Below, piece by piece: positions 34,275 through 47,720 of a stretch of DNA of 64,000 nucleotides; positions within the stretch are counted from its first letter, which is position 1; each line of letters opens with the position of its first letter. Under the pieces are notes generated by a model that saw only the letters and a list, made by a program, of their open reading frames with translations, ran no database searches and was not told where the DNA came from. The DNA is from Metridium senile (taxonomy: Eukaryota; Cnidaria; Anthozoa; Actiniaria; Metridiidae): positions 21,682,375 to 21,746,374 of the forward strand of contig OX459098.1 of assembly GCA_949775045.1 (NCBI GenBank). The letters run 5' to 3'. The translations under genes were made by a program, and so were the position numbers.

Positions 34275-34543
34275 GTACCATAAATTATATATATTGAAAA
34301 TGATAACTTTCAAAATATCTTTGACACAGTGTATAATACACACTTTTGATATTTTGAATGTTCAAACTTCATAATTACATCTGTAGATGTTATTACACAC
34401 TAACAGTCATAAAGTCTCTCAGGCTCAGATTTCGCATTCATATGTAGCACCACAAAAGGCAAATCTATGCTGTGATAGCAATGAGCATTAAACAAAACAA
34501 TTACCATATCAAATTTAAAAATAATATTACCAATTTTTTTTAG

Positions 34544-34600
34544 CTCACACAACAGAAAATTGGGATGATGAACTTGATTCAGAACAAAACACCAAGAAAG
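34544..34600 (+). other. Candidate phase-1 exon of the RPA-like gene
   Basis: Acceptor tttttttag and donor GTATGT bracket 57 bp that read HTTENWDDELDSEQNTKK. The last base joins in frame to the exon at 48657 (AAA G + AC ATG gives K-D-M). The 14-kb intron between them contains the whole CACTA-like element. Confidence 0.5.
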
Positions 34601-34849
34601 GTATGTATAGATAACCAACCATGTGGACAGCAAAACATTATTATAGAACACAATGCTGAAATAAACTGGGCATCCTTGTCCAATTTCTAAAAAGAACCCA
34701 AGAGACAGGGATTCTGCCACTCTTCGCATAATTCCGCATTGTTTGTCAAATAAATCAACCTTTTTAAATGTTAAAATATTTAAATCAACATACATAATCC
34801 CTATCTCTCTGACTTACATCACTGCACGAAAAATCGGATTCACTCTATT

Positions 34850-35770
34850 GTAAATGTTACGTGTATTTGATGCGTATACCATATTCACTCACATTCGACC
34901 ATATTCACCATGAAACGTATATCATATTCACTACATATTTGTTATGGGGTGTGTAGATGGTGTATACCACATTCACGACATGTTCACACTACAATGTAAA
35001 ACTTAAGAAAATATGATATTCACATCATATTTACAATGGGTATGAATCTATGTCATATATCATATTCACTTAATATTTACTACAGTCCGTGAATACAGTA
35101 TTCACTCTATATTCACCATGAACCGTGTATCATATTCACTACATATTTGGTATGGGGTGTGTAGATGGTGTATACCACATTCACGACAAGTTCACTACAA
35201 TGTAAAACTTAAGAAAATATGAAATTCACATCATATTTACTACAGTCCGTGAATACAGCATTCACTCTATATTTACTTCGTATGATGAATATGAAGTAAA
35301 TATGATAATCACATCATTTTCACTATTCTGCAAAATGTCATATATCATATTCACTTAATATTTACTACAGTCCGTGAATACAGCATTCACTCTATATTTA
35401 CTTCGTATGGTGAATATGAAGTAAATATGATAATCACATCATTTTCACTATTCTGCAAAATGTCATATATCATATTCACTTAATATTTACTACAGTCCGT
35501 GAATACAGCATTCACTCTATATTTACTTCGTATGATGAATATGAAGTAAATATGATAATCACATCATTTTCACTATTCTGCAAAATGTCATATATCATAT
35601 TCACTTAATATTTACTACAGTCCGTGAATACAGCATTCACTCTACATTTACTTCGTATGATGAATATGAAGTAAATATGATAATCACATCATTTTCACTA
35701 TTCTGCAAAATGTCATATATCATATTCACTAAATGTTCACAACAGTTCTTAAATATAGGATTCACTCAAC
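34850..35770. repeat. Left subterminal array of the CACTA-like element
   Basis: Units of about 125 bp (tcatatatcatattcactta, then tttactacagtccgtgaa) repeat about four times from ~35340. More diverged catattcac-type motifs precede them. Confidence 0.85.
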
Positions 35771-36423
35771 ATTTACCAATCACTGAATATAAAACAGCGC
35801 CTCATTAATATAGCCAGACTTGTTTAAAACAATTTATTGGAGCAAAAAACTGCATGAATAATCTAATACAGTGTATATATGTCTTTAAATATCATTATAT
35901 TCAATTGTTATATGTACAAGTAATCATGATATTATATAATTAATAATTGAATCAATAGTCTTTAAAGATAAAATTAGTTCAACATTGAACATGTATATAA
36001 ACAGTAACTTTAAATAAAATATAGAATTTAATATCTGAGCAAAATTATGTATGACTTTAAAAACAGCAGCCATCACACAACATGGACAATGCAAAATGTC
36101 TTCAATATAAATTTTGATGGATTATACCACTAGTTGGTTGTAACAGCTTCAAACCAGTAAACAAAATATATCAAGACCAACTGGTCTAATAATTAAAATC
36201 GTCTGATGATCGATGACGGAGGTCATCCAAAATATCATAGAATGATAGTTAAACTCCTAGTTATTAACTTTATTATCAAATTATTAGCCCAACTGAACAT
36301 ATTTACTATCCTTAAAACTGAATGGTCAATTTGTAAGAAAAAAGAAGAGATAAAAGAAACAAAATTTCCCTTCCTTTCTACAGAACTTTTCTTGGCCATT
36401 GTCTAGAACAAATAGATTACTGT

Positions 36424-37066
36424 AAGGTGGCTCCCTAGGGTATTCTTTAAACCATACCTTTCATTAATTTTGGCTTATTTATAGTCTTAACTTACACCTA
36501 TATACTTTGTTTTTGGCCCAGTTACAATGCTTGGATGGAAGTTTGGATTGATGCCAATTTTAGCTTGATTGGCATTACCGTGGCAACGATAAACAAATAT
36601 GACCGAAAGTATTTTTTTTTGTCAAATAACTATTAAACACAATGAGACCTGGACAAGCAGTAAACAACATCATAAACTACACACTATTACAAAACAATTT
36701 CAACTATTTTAACGAAAATTAATCTCAAATTTTACGTTTGTCTTTGACTTAGCAGAATCGACGTTTTAGTCCATTACCACGGACCTTCATCAGTAATGTT
36801 TGATTAGTAAGAACTGTTCATGTTGTTAACCACTTGTCTAGGTCTCATCGTGTTTTAAAGTTATTTGACAAAAACTTATTTCAGTCATATTTGTTTATTG
36901 TTGTCAAGGTAACACCAAATCACGCTCATATTGACATCAATCCAAACTTTCCTCTTAGCTCTATATCAGGTTAAAAATCAATTATATAGGCATAAGTTAA
37001 GACTACAAATAACCCAAATGAATATGAGATGTATGGTCTGAAGAATATACTATAGGGAGCCGCCTT
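36424..37066. repeat. MITE with AAGGTGGCTCCCTA ends, copy 1
   Basis: The left end AAGGTGGCTCCCTAGGGTAT is matched inverted at the right (tatagggagccgcctt), with TTAA at the right junction. Inside, two diverged inverted halves share gacctggacaagcagtaaac-like sequence. Confidence 0.65.
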
Positions 37067-37131
37067 AAGTAGCCTATCATGCTGGATTAGTGATAGTTTG
37101 ATAAATTCTAAATTATATAGTGTGATTAAGT

Positions 37132-37684
37132 AAGGTGGCTCCCTATAGCATTCTTTAGACCATACTTGGCATATATTATCTTTACTAATACCTATATACT
37201 TGGTTTTTGGACAATTGTTAAACTAAGTTGAAAGTTCTTAATGGTTTTATGCAGTAAACAGACCCAGACAATCAGTAAACAACATCATATTATTGCAAAC
37301 AAACCAAACTATTGAAAATCAATCTGTTTGATTTTAAGTGATTCACAATAGGTGCAAAGAGCAGCTTTAGAATAGATCTTGGAAATTCATGAAATCAAAT
37401 AAATTGATCATGTTTCAAATAGATGGGATTGTTTTGCAATAATATGAAGTTAATGATGTTGTTTACCCCTTGATTGTCATTGTTTTAATTTGGAGTTATT
37501 AAAAAAGTCAACAATATTTATGTACCATTACCAGGGTAATGCCAATCAAATTTAAATTAGCGTCATTAAAAACGTTCATCTCAGCTTTATAGTTGATCCA
37601 AAAAGCAAGCATAGTTATAAGTGAGCTATATAAATAAGACAAAAGAAATTGAAAGGGATGGTCAGAAAAATAGAGAATCACCTT
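37132..37684. repeat. MITE with AAGGTGGCTCCCTA ends, copy 2 (diverged)
   Basis: AAGGTGGCTCCCTATAGCAT at 37132 resembles copy 1. The right end (tggtcagaaaaatagagaat then caccttg) is a more degenerate inverted match. Confidence 0.55.
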
Positions 37685-37716
37685 GAAATAAAAATGTTAT
37701 TGCAAACATTTTTCAA

Positions 37717-40238
37717 TTAATTATTTAAGGCCCAACCTGGGGCATCTTCTGGTGCTTGTCTAGAAGATGGAGGGCCATCCCTTCTTTCTATCCGCATTGA
37801 GTTCCCCTTAGGAGACCTTCTCTTGGCCACTCTCCTATCTAATTTCTTAATGGTTTCATTCAATTCTCTGCTCCTCCAAGTTAGTCTCTTTACCACTAGC
37901 ACTTTTGTTTTGGGCACTACAGTGCTGTCATCTGATCCAGCATTGTCAATGTCATCAGATGAATCATCAGACAATGACTCATCTGATGACATGTAGTCGT
38001 TTTTCAACACCTTTAAGATACCTTCTTTTTGTGCTTCGGTAAATGTTGTTGAGTCCATCAAAACCCTCTTACGCTGTAATCTTTTCTGAAATTAAATGAA
38101 GATAGATTGTTATGTATATAGTAGTTACTGCACCATCAAAGCATATATTACATGTAAAGGATTATTGACCATGTATTATCTCTTGTCCTTTCAAGGAACA
38201 TATTTAATTGTTTTCTTTATCATATTTCTCAGTGTCAATGGCAAGTTAACTTGTCTTCAATGTTTGTTTGACCAAAGGCCAAGGTTATCAAAGCCAAATA
38301 AACATTAAATAGTTTTTTGCCTAGATTTAATGGTCCCAATGAACTTTATTTAAAATCAATCATTATTCTACAAACACTTTCATGAGATAAGGCAAGAACA
38401 CATCATTTGTTTTTTATCAGCCCATAAAATAGATTATACATTCGAACCTCTATTAAGCGGTCACCCTGAGGAAAAACCAGGTGACAATTTAATAGAGGTC
38501 GACCGCTTAATAGAGGTTGTCTAACGTTTAGCATTTTACAATATGTGGCAAGTGAACTAGAACACAAATGAAATTGATCACGTAATATACTTTTAATTAC
38601 GAACAGCAATGTTCAATAACGCGAAATATCAGGTTCAGTATTTGCATTTATATAAAAACACAGCAGTAAATAGAGTAGAATACCAATATTCAAAAGGTGA
38701 CCGTTTAATAAAGGCAACTAACAATAAAAAAATAGCAATTTGGAAAGTCAAAAGGGTGACCGCATCCACTTAATAGAAGTGACTGCCTAATAGAGGTCAA
38801 GTTTACAGTAAATATGAGAAGCAAATTTCGGGAAGTTAATTAGTGACCGCTAAATAAAGGGTGACCTCTAAATAGAGGGGCGCTTAATAGAGGTTCGACT
38901 GTACTCAATCGAGCTAGATAACCCTTCTAGACACTGCTTGCATTTAGCATGTATGCACTAGTTTGTAAGGGAATAGTTTTATAAACAATCAAAACGAAAT
39001 TATCAAGTATTTATTCCAGTTTTCAAGTGCTTTTTCCACATCCCAAATGTTTTTCTTTATCAGAGTACATAATCTTATACTTCTTTTGAAAATGTCTACA
39101 TTTTACATTCATTTATGTGAAATGGCTTGTTGAAATCAATCATCTTAGGTAAGACTTTATCACCTCTTTTTAACAACACAATATTGTCAGCCTTAATATC
39201 ATTGTCAGTGAAGAACAGTTTTCTACAATGGCAAGCCACATATTTTAATCTTTTGCAGCTATAAGGTTTGAATAATTCAAATGTAACATTCCTTCAGCTT
39301 AAAGTAATTTGCAATCACCATTGAAGTATCTAGCATTACCATAAACCCCCATTTAAGATGACAGTAAACATGCTAGTGGTGCCAGCCCCACTTTATTTAC
39401 AAATGAAGCATCTATTACCACAAGCCCCCATTTATGTCATCTTAAATATGCAGATGGCACTAGCCCCACTTCATGATGCATGATTTATCAAAATAAAATG
39501 AAGTGCAAAACAATACAAACAAATAGTATATAATTTGCGTAATAAAAGGAGATCTATGATAGCTTTTATGGTCTGCTTTAGTTTGTATGCTGCCAAATAG
39601 TGTGAAAATTGTGTTGCCCTAAGTGAAATAGCTACTGATTTGCTCATGACAAAACGTTATTTTTCTTATTATCAAAGAATAGCACGGAATTTTACAGTAA
39701 GAAATTCTGAAAAGGTCATAAACGTTCTATCAACTTTGTATTGGTCTTCATTAACAACAAACGTAATATGGTTTCAATAGTGTAGATATAGATTTTGAAT
39801 TTTGGCGCGCAAAGATTGAACGAACGTTAGCTAAGTAAACATATGAAAAGCGCCTATGCTACTCGATTTTATTCGAGAAAAATACTTAGCATAGACTTAT
39901 AAGAACTTCAAATGTGTTTTATGAAGTAAGAACATCCACATCAATATGAAACTAAGACAGTATTTTCAAAGAAAGTTCAGATTCTTGAACAATCGAATAC
40001 CAACGACCTACATGTACATGTAAGCTTCACAATCACGATCTGTTAGAACAAAGTTTGGGCTAAATATCTAATTTTAAGCGATAACTATCTTAATAACAAC
40101 TTAAATGTACTTTTAAGTAAAGAACAGAAGAAACACTTACCCTAAAAAGACCTTTTTAGCCGTGTTTTTGCCACCAGTACGAAGAATCAACTTCTCATAG
40201 CACATGTTATAACGGACCCCAAGCCAACTACCCATCAT
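37717..40238 (-). CDS. Three-exon gene of unknown function inside the CACTA-like element
   Basis: Exon 1 (40238-40141) reads MMGSWLGVRYNMCYEKLILR, then TGGKNTAKKVFLG, and ends at a strong GTAAGT donor. Exon 2 (39258 to about 39099) joins in phase after an AG acceptor and reads CKRLKYVACHCRKLFFTDND, then IKADNIVLLKRGDKVLPKMI. It has a Cys-x7-Cys-x-Cys cluster. Exon 3 (38085-37717) starts after tttcag with KRLQRKRVLMDSTTFTEAQK. It then has an acidic Ser/Asp tract, RLTWRSRELNETIKKLD, and ends APGWALNN. A canonical donor in phase for exon 2 to 3 was not found; TGTAAA|ATGTAG is the best place, suggesting decay. I do not recognise a named family. The basic-acidic-basic layout suggests a nuclear, nucleic-acid-associated protein, probably transposon cargo. 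Confidence 0.5.
38439..38901. repeat. Tigger-like TA-flanked MITE
   Basis: Ends CATTCGAACCTCTATTAAGC and (inverted) CAGTCGAACCTCTATTAAGC are flanked by TA. The motif ttaatagaggt recurs inside. It lies in the second intron of the three-exon gene. Confidence 0.75.
39300..39480. repeat. Diverged ~75-bp tandem duplication
   Basis: Two units share aagcatct or aagtatct starts, cccccattta, and agccccacttta or agccccacttca. Confidence 0.5.
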
Positions 40239-40599
40239 GCTTCACCGCCTGTATTACACAGGAGCCCCACCAAGTGTAAATAATAATGGTATTGTTTTCG
40301 ATAAAAGATTGATGAATCTCGCCCTAATAAGAACCTTGGAATATTTTAATGCTTAAAAAAAATGATTTTAGAACACATAAAATTCAAAAAAGGTTGCCTA
40401 GCTCTCTCATTACGAATACCGTTTCAGATCATGATATTTTTAAAAAAGGTTGGTATTATTATTATTATTTTTTTTTTTTTGTAGTTTTGAGACTTAAAGC
40501 TATTTTATATAACAATATCTTTAAGACTTTATTAAAAGCATTTCAGGTTTGTTTATTTTAACCAATCATTTATTGTTAGTATTTTTAATCAAAAAACTG

Positions 40600-41757
40600 A
40601 TATCTGCTTGCAGAACCCATTTATGTCTAATATTTGGGAAGTTATTGGAATTTTGGTGTTGTGAATAGATGACTGAACGGGAAAAATGACAATGGGAGTG
40701 GCAATCAGTCATATCAGTATTTCCTATATGGTACTATCCTGCCGATACAGAATATATACTTTGTTTGCTCATCAGACACACCCGTCGCTTTAAATACAAG
40801 AAAAGCTATAAGTGCCACCAACACTAATAATTCAATTACATGACATGAAAATAACATTTTATGAAAGCTCTTGGTCTATACAACTGATATCTGCTTGCAG
40901 AACCCAATTATGTCTAATATTGTGGAAGTTATTGGGATTTTGGTGTTGTGAACAGATATGACTGAATGGGAAAAATGACAATGGGAGTGTCAATGTGAGT
41001 GTAAAATGAAACAAATTGCACTAAATTTCTTTCAATCCACTGACTGCTCTGCAAAACCATGCTCTTTTGTACAAGCATTGGACATGCTATAGGCTAAATT
41101 CTTATCAAACTGTTTAGCATGTAATGTAAAATAATATGCATTAAAAGTCATTTTTAATATTGTAAGCCCAAACAGCTTTTCTGAGATATTTCATCAAAAA
41201 TAGATCTGAAATCAGTCATGTCTATATTTCCTATATGGTACTATCCTGCCGATACAGAATATATACTTTGTTTGCTCATCAGACACGCCCATCGCTTTAA
41301 ATAAAAGAAATGCTATAAGTGCCGCCAACACTAATAATTCAATTACATGACATGAAAATAACATTTTATGAAAGCTCTTAGTCTATACAACTGATATCTG
41401 CTTGCAGAACCCAATTATGTCTAATATTGTGAAAGTTATTGGGATTTTGGTGTTGTGACTAGATTTAACTGAATGGGAAAAATGACAATGGGAGTGGCAA
41501 TCTGAGTGTAAAATGAAACAAATTGCACTAACTTTCTTTCAATCCACTGACTGCTCTGCAAAACCATGCTCTTTTGTACAAGCATTGGACATGCTATAGG
41601 CTAAATTCTTATAAAACTGTTTAGCATGTAACATAAAATAATATGCAGTAAAAGCCGTTTTTAATATTGTAAGCCCCAAACAGCTTTTCGATAATTCTCA
41701 GATATTTCATCAAAAATAGAATGTAGTAATTCACATCAGTTTCGAATTCGAGTGAAT
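40600..41757. repeat. ~505-bp direct duplication
   Basis: gatatctgcttgcagaaccc starts at about 40602, 40888 and 41393. The last two are 505 bp apart and share the whole following unit (caatgggagtg; ctctgcaaaaccatgctctt). No gene recognised. Confidence 0.8.
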
Positions 41758-44700
41758 CAGAAAACAACTCTAAAACCGATTTCAGGTGTATTTCTGATGA
41801 AATATCACAAAAAGCAATTTTGGTGTTCATCAGTACATTTAAACTCAAAAAACTTCTTTTTCATAATTTTGTACAGAAAAGTATTTCCAGTTTTCAGTTC
41901 CTGTATGTCAACATAAAATGTCAACAAGCTTATTTTAGTAGACCTATCAATGAAGTGCAAGACAACTGGTGTATTTTGTTTCATTTCCCTTGAATATTTC
42001 CTTTCCCATTATATTTTTTTTCCATTTTTCCTGCATTCAGGACACTAAACTCTCAATAACTTTTAAACTATGTTGAATAAATGAATTGTGTGAACAGAAT
42101 TCAGTTGTGCTGAGTAAGAGCTTTCAGAAAATGTCCTTTTTATATCATATAATTGCATCTTTACTGATGTCGTCAGTGACAGCTTTTTGACGATTATGGT
42201 TGCCGGGTGGAGTCAATGACCAATCAGAGTTGATTTTCTGTATTGACAGGTCAGTACCATACAGAAAACAACTCTAAAACCGATTTCAGGTGTATTTCTG
42301 ATGAAATATCACAAAAAAGCAATTTTGGTGTTCATCAGTACATTTAAACTCAAAAAACCTCTTTTTCATAATTTTGTACAGAAAAGTATTTCCAGTTTTC
42401 AGTTCCTGTATGTCAACATAAAATGTCAACAAGCTTATTTTAGTAGACCTATCAATGAAGTGCAAGACAACTGGTGTATTTTGTTTCATTTCCCTTGAAT
42501 ATTTCCTTTCCCATTATATTTTTCCCATTTTTCCTGCATTCAGGACACTAAACTCTCAATAACTTTTAAACTATGTTGAATAAATGAATTGTGTGAACAG
42601 AATTCAGTTGTGCTGAGTAAGAGCTTTCAGAAAATGTCCTTTTTATATCATATAATTGCATCTTTACTGATGTCGTCAGTGACAGCTTTTTGATGATTAT
42701 GGTTGCCGGGTGGAGTCAATGACCAATCAGAGTTGATTTTCTGTATCGACAGGTCAGTACCATACAGAAAACAACTCTAAAACCGATTTCAGGTGTATTT
42801 CTGATGAAATATCACAAAAAAGCAATTTTGGTGTTCATCAGTACATTTAAACTCAAAAAACCTCTTTTTCATAATTTTGTACAGAAAAGTATTTCCAGTT
42901 TTCAGTTCCTGTATGTCAACATAAAATGTCAACAAGCTTATTTTAGTAGACCTATCAATGAAGTGCAAGACAACTGGTGTATTTTGTTTCATTTCCCTTG
43001 AATATTTCCTTTCCCATTATATTTTTTTTCCATTTTTCCTGCATTCAGGACACTAAACTCTCAAACTATGTTGAATAAATGAATTGTGTGAACAGAATTC
43101 AGTTGTGCTGAGTAAGAGCTTTCAGAAAATGTCCTTTTTATATCATATAATTGCATCTTTACTGATGTCGTCAGTGACAGCTTTTTGACGATTATGGTTG
43201 CCGGGTGGAGTCAATGACCAATCAGAGTTGATTTTCTGTATCGACAGGTCAGTACCATACAGAAAACAACTCTTAAACCGATTTCAGGTGTATTTCTGAT
43301 GAAATATCACAAAAAAGCAATTTTGGTGTTCATCAGTACATTTAAACTCAAAAAAGCTAGCTCTTTTTCATAATTTTGTACAGAAAAGTATTTCCAGTTT
43401 TCAGTTCCTGTATGTCAACATAAAATGTCAACAAGCTTATTTTAGTAGACCTATCAATGAAGTGCAAGACAACTGGTGTATTTTGTTTCATTTCCCTTGA
43501 ATATTTCCTTTCCCATTATATTTTTCTCATTTTTCCTGCATTCAGGACACTAAACTCTCAATAACTTTTAAACTATGTTGAATAAATGAGTTGTGTGAAC
43601 AGAATTCAGCTGTGCTGGGTAAGAGCTTTCAGAAAATGTCCTTTTTATATCATATAATTGCATCTTTACTGATGTCGTCAGTGACAGCTTTTTGATGATT
43701 ATGGTTGCCGGGTGGAGTCAATGACCAATCAGAGTTGATTTTCTGTATCGACAGGTCAGTACCATACAGAAAACAACTCTAAAACCGATTTCAGGTGTAT
43801 TTCTGATGAAATATCACAAAAAAGCAATTTTGGTGTTCATCAGTACATTTAAACTCAAAAAACCTCTTTTTCATAATTTTGTACAGAAAAGTATTTCCAG
43901 TTTTCAGTTCCTGTATGTCAACATAAAATGTCAACAAGCTTATTTTAGTAGACCTATCAATGAAGTGCAAGACAACTGGTGTATTTTGTTTCATTTCCCT
44001 TGAATATTTCCTTTCCCATTATATTTTTTTTCCATTTTTCCTGCATTCAGGACACTAAACTCTCAATAACTTTTAAACTATGTTGAATAAATGAATTGTG
44101 TGAACAGAATTCAGTTGTGCTGAGTAAGAGCTTTCAGAAAATGTCCTTTTTATATCATATAATTGCATCTTTACTGATGTCGTCAGTGACAGCTTTTTGA
44201 CGATTATGGTTGCCGGGTGGAGTCAATGACCAATCAGAGTTGATTTTCTGTATCGACAGGTCAGTACCATACAGAAAACAACTCTAAAACCGATTTCTGG
44301 TGTATTTCTGATGAAATATCACAAAAAAGCAATTTTGGTGTTCATCAGTACATTTAAACTCAAAAAACTTCTTTTTCATAATTTTGTACAGAAAAGTATT
44401 TCCAGTTTTCAGTTCCTGTATGTCAACATAAAATGTCAACAAGCTTATTTTAGTAGACCTATCAATGAAGTGCAAGACAACTGGTGTATTTTGTTTCATT
44501 TCCCTTGAATATTTCCTTTCCCATTATATTTTTCCCATTTTTCCTGCATTCAGGACACTAAACTCTCAATAACTTTTAAACTATGTTGAATAAATGAATT
44601 GTGTGAACAGAATTCATTTGTGCTGAGTAAGAGCTTTCAGAAAATGTCCTTTTTATATCATATAATTGCATCTTTACTGATGTCGTCAGTGACAGCTTTT

Positions 44701-45113
44701 TGACGATTATGGTTGCCGGGTGGAGTCAATGACCAATCAGAGTTGATTTTCTGTATCGACAGGTCAGTACCATACAGAAAACAACTCTAAAACCGATTTC
44801 AGGTGTATTTCTGATGAAATATCACAAAAAAGCAATTTTGGTGTTCATCAGTACATTTAAACTCAAAAAACCTCTTTTTCATAATTTTGTACAGAAAAGT
44901 ATTTCCAGTTTTCAGTTCCTGTATGTCAACATAAAATGTCAACAAGCTTATTTTAGCAGACCTATCAATGAAGTGCAAGACAACTGGTGTATTTTGTTTC
45001 ATTTCCCTTGAATATTTCCTTTCCCATTATATTTTTTTTCCATTTTTCCTGCATTCAGGACACTAAACTCTCAATAACTTTTAAACTATGTTGAATAAAT
45101 GAATTGTGTGAAA
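41758..45113. repeat. 503-bp tandem array, about 6.7 units
   Basis: Units begin cagaaaacaactctaaaacc at about 41758, 42262, 42765, 43260, 43767, 44272 and 44775, spaced 495-507 bp and almost identical. Each carries a ~65-codon frame on both strands (plus: MKYHKKAILVFISTFKLKK). These frames are conserved because the units are recent copies. The array sits inside the CACTA-like element. Confidence 0.95.
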
Positions 45114-45378
45114 ACAGAGATAACTATAAAAACAAACCTTTGTCAGTTTAAGATCATTATAATTCAGTACAGCTTTTCAAATAGCAAGTAATCTTGGCAG
45201 TTGCACGTCCATGTATTGAGAACACTCTGACACAAACACGACGGTCAAAAGTTACTCGTTCATACCGGACGCCATATTGAACAACCGAAAATAAGACTTA
45301 CAAGTCGATGGTTGAATTTGCAAGAAAACAGTGATAACTATAAAAACGAACCTGTGTCAGTTTTAGATCATTATTAAC

Positions 45379-46735
45379 CCGTACGGACCTTTTTAGCCTG
45401 ACAGAGACAAAACACAGCCTTAATCTGGCCTGAACACCGTTCTGATGGCAGAACGTGAGCCGAACATGAACCTGACAAAATCCAATTCAGGTTCTGAGCT
45501 AACGAGCCTAACACATTATGGCTGATGTTACGGTCCTGAACAGTCGGACAACACTCTAACACGAACCTAACACAAGCCTAACACCAATATAAAATCCGAA
45601 TCAGGCTCTGAGCTAACGAGCCTAACACATTATGGCTGATGTTACGGTCCTGAACAGTCGGACAACACTCTAACACGAACCTAACACAAGCCTAACACCA
45701 ATATAAAATCCGAATCAGGCTCTGAGCTAACGAGCCTAACACATTATGGCTGCATGTTACGGTCCTGAAAGTCGGACAACACTCTAACACGGACCTAACA
45801 CAAGCCAACACCGATATAAAATCCGAATTAACACTTGTGAAACTAGTATCTAATTAGCTGGTTAGCGTGTGAAACCAAAGTTTTTTCTTTATACGCATAA
45901 ATTATCGTTGATAAATTGTCGTGTGATCACGTTTTTAACCAATCATTTTTCTGATTTTTTTCACGTGATAGAAGTCACGCTAGACCGATTTTAAAATTAC
46001 GACCATTGCGAGAACCTCAATGGCGTCGTTCACACGGTATAAGTTAGCTTTTGTGAGCTCTTTAGTCAACATTTTGCAATGATTTAAGCAAGGAAATTGC
46101 AAAACAATCTTGTTGGTTTGTATAATAGTAGGTGAGTTTTGTAATAAAGTCATTTAAAACAAACTATTAACGTGAATTTGTTCTTAAAGTTTTAAATATG
46201 TCCGCTAACAATGAGGTTGATTTAAATGTACTTTTTCACTCTGATGACAAAGAAGATTTCGAAGGTTTTGGTCCTGATGAGATCCAAGAAGCTTTTCAGC
46301 AGTATTTAGGGTGAGTGAGTGAAGAAGACAGCGATGAAGATGAGGAAAACACCGATGATACTGCTTGCGAAGTGGGCACCGAATTCGAGGACGAAGGCAA
46401 GCATGGAAACCAACAATATATATATGTAGGAGCAAATTACCGCCTGAATCAGGCCTGACTACAGCCTGATTATTCGCGATGATTGACAGTGCTCTTTCAA
46501 TGCTCTTGTCATGCTCTTGTCACGCTTCGATCGCTTTTTGCAACGCTTTAAATGTTAGGCCCTTGTTATGCTCTTTTTCGCTCTTTTTATGCTCTATTTC
46601 ATGCTGTGTTCATGCTCTTTTTTGCTCTTGTTAGGTTCTCTGACTTTCGCTCTTGTTTGGTGGTTGTTAGTTTCGTGTTCGGCTGATTTGTCCGGCCATT
46701 GTTAGGCTCGTGTCCGGTCAAACATTTCCGTACGG
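45379..46735 (+). mobile_element. piggyBac-like element with CCGTACGGA ends, copy 2 (uninterrupted)
   Basis: Same ends and contents as 29051-33422 but without the 3-kb insertion. It is inserted in the second of two ~200-bp direct repeats (gataactataaaaac...) at 45115-45378 and 46736-46820. The first repeat gives an approximate uninterrupted site (gatcattataattcagtac). Confidence 0.65.
46198..46458 (+). pseudogene. Acidic N-terminal exon of a piggyBac-like transposase, copy 2
   Basis: Same as the exon at 32895-33155, including the TGA (46312-46314) after QQYLG and the open acidic continuation. The identical stop in both copies shows it predates their spread. Confidence 0.5.
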
Positions 46736-47136
46736 TAAAGCTTTTCAAATAGCAGGTAATATTTGCATTTGCACGTCCATGTATTAAGAACACTCTAACA
46801 CAAACACGATGGTCAACGGACGCCATCAACAAACGAAATATAATAGCATTAGTATCCCGGGACTAGTATATATTTGATATAAGATCAATGTCACAGGCCT
46901 CTATGCTTACCTTCTCTCAATTGCTGTTGTTTTAGGAACTGTTCTATATGTTATTCGTTTTAATACACCGGGTAATACTGCTTCGTTTAAATATACAAGA
47001 AATCAGGATCACAAGCATCTGCCAGTCTTGCCAGTCTTGTGATCTGGGCAACAACGCGGCCGGGAAAACTCGCGGGAACTTCTAAACCAATCACGCATTC
47101 TTGATCACCAGAGTTATGCGAGGGCTCTTACATCTA

Positions 47137-47720
47137 CTTCTACAGGCAAATATGATGTGAATATAGACATTCACAACAGTTTTACATTGTAGTGAATTTC
47201 ATATTTACTTCTACAGGCAAATATGATGTGAATATAGACATTCACAACAGTTTTACATTGTAGTGAATTACATATTTACTTCTACAGGCAAATATGATGT
47301 GAATATAGACATTCACAACAGTTTTACATTGTAGTGAATTTCATATTTACTTCTACAGGTAAATATGATGTGAATATAGACATTCACAACAGTTTTACAT
47401 TGTAGTGAATTTCATATTTACTTCTACAGGCAAATATGATGTGAATATAGACATTCACAACAGTTTTACATTGTAGTGAATTACATATTTACTTCTACAG
47501 GCAAATATGATGTGAATATAGACATTCACAACAGTTTTACATTGTAGTGAATTTCATATTTACTTCTACAGGTAAATATGATGTGAATATAGACATTCAC
47601 AACAGTTTTACATTGTAGTGAATTTCATATTTACTTCTACAGGCAAATATGATGTGAATATAGACATTCACAACAGTTTTACATTGTAGTGAATTTCATA
47701 TTCCCACATGGTATGTGAAT
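47137..47720. repeat. 71-bp minisatellite, right subterminal array of the CACTA-like element
   Basis: About eight units of exactly 71 bp starting cttctacaggcaaatatgat and containing gtgaatatagacattcacaa. The sequence up to 47930 keeps the same gtgaata-type motifs in less regular form. Confidence 0.95.

Noticed and set aside
42286..45011. Repeated ~65-codon frames on both strands
   Set aside because: They recur only because the 503-bp unit is tandemly copied. Both strands are open over the same interval and no family motif is seen.
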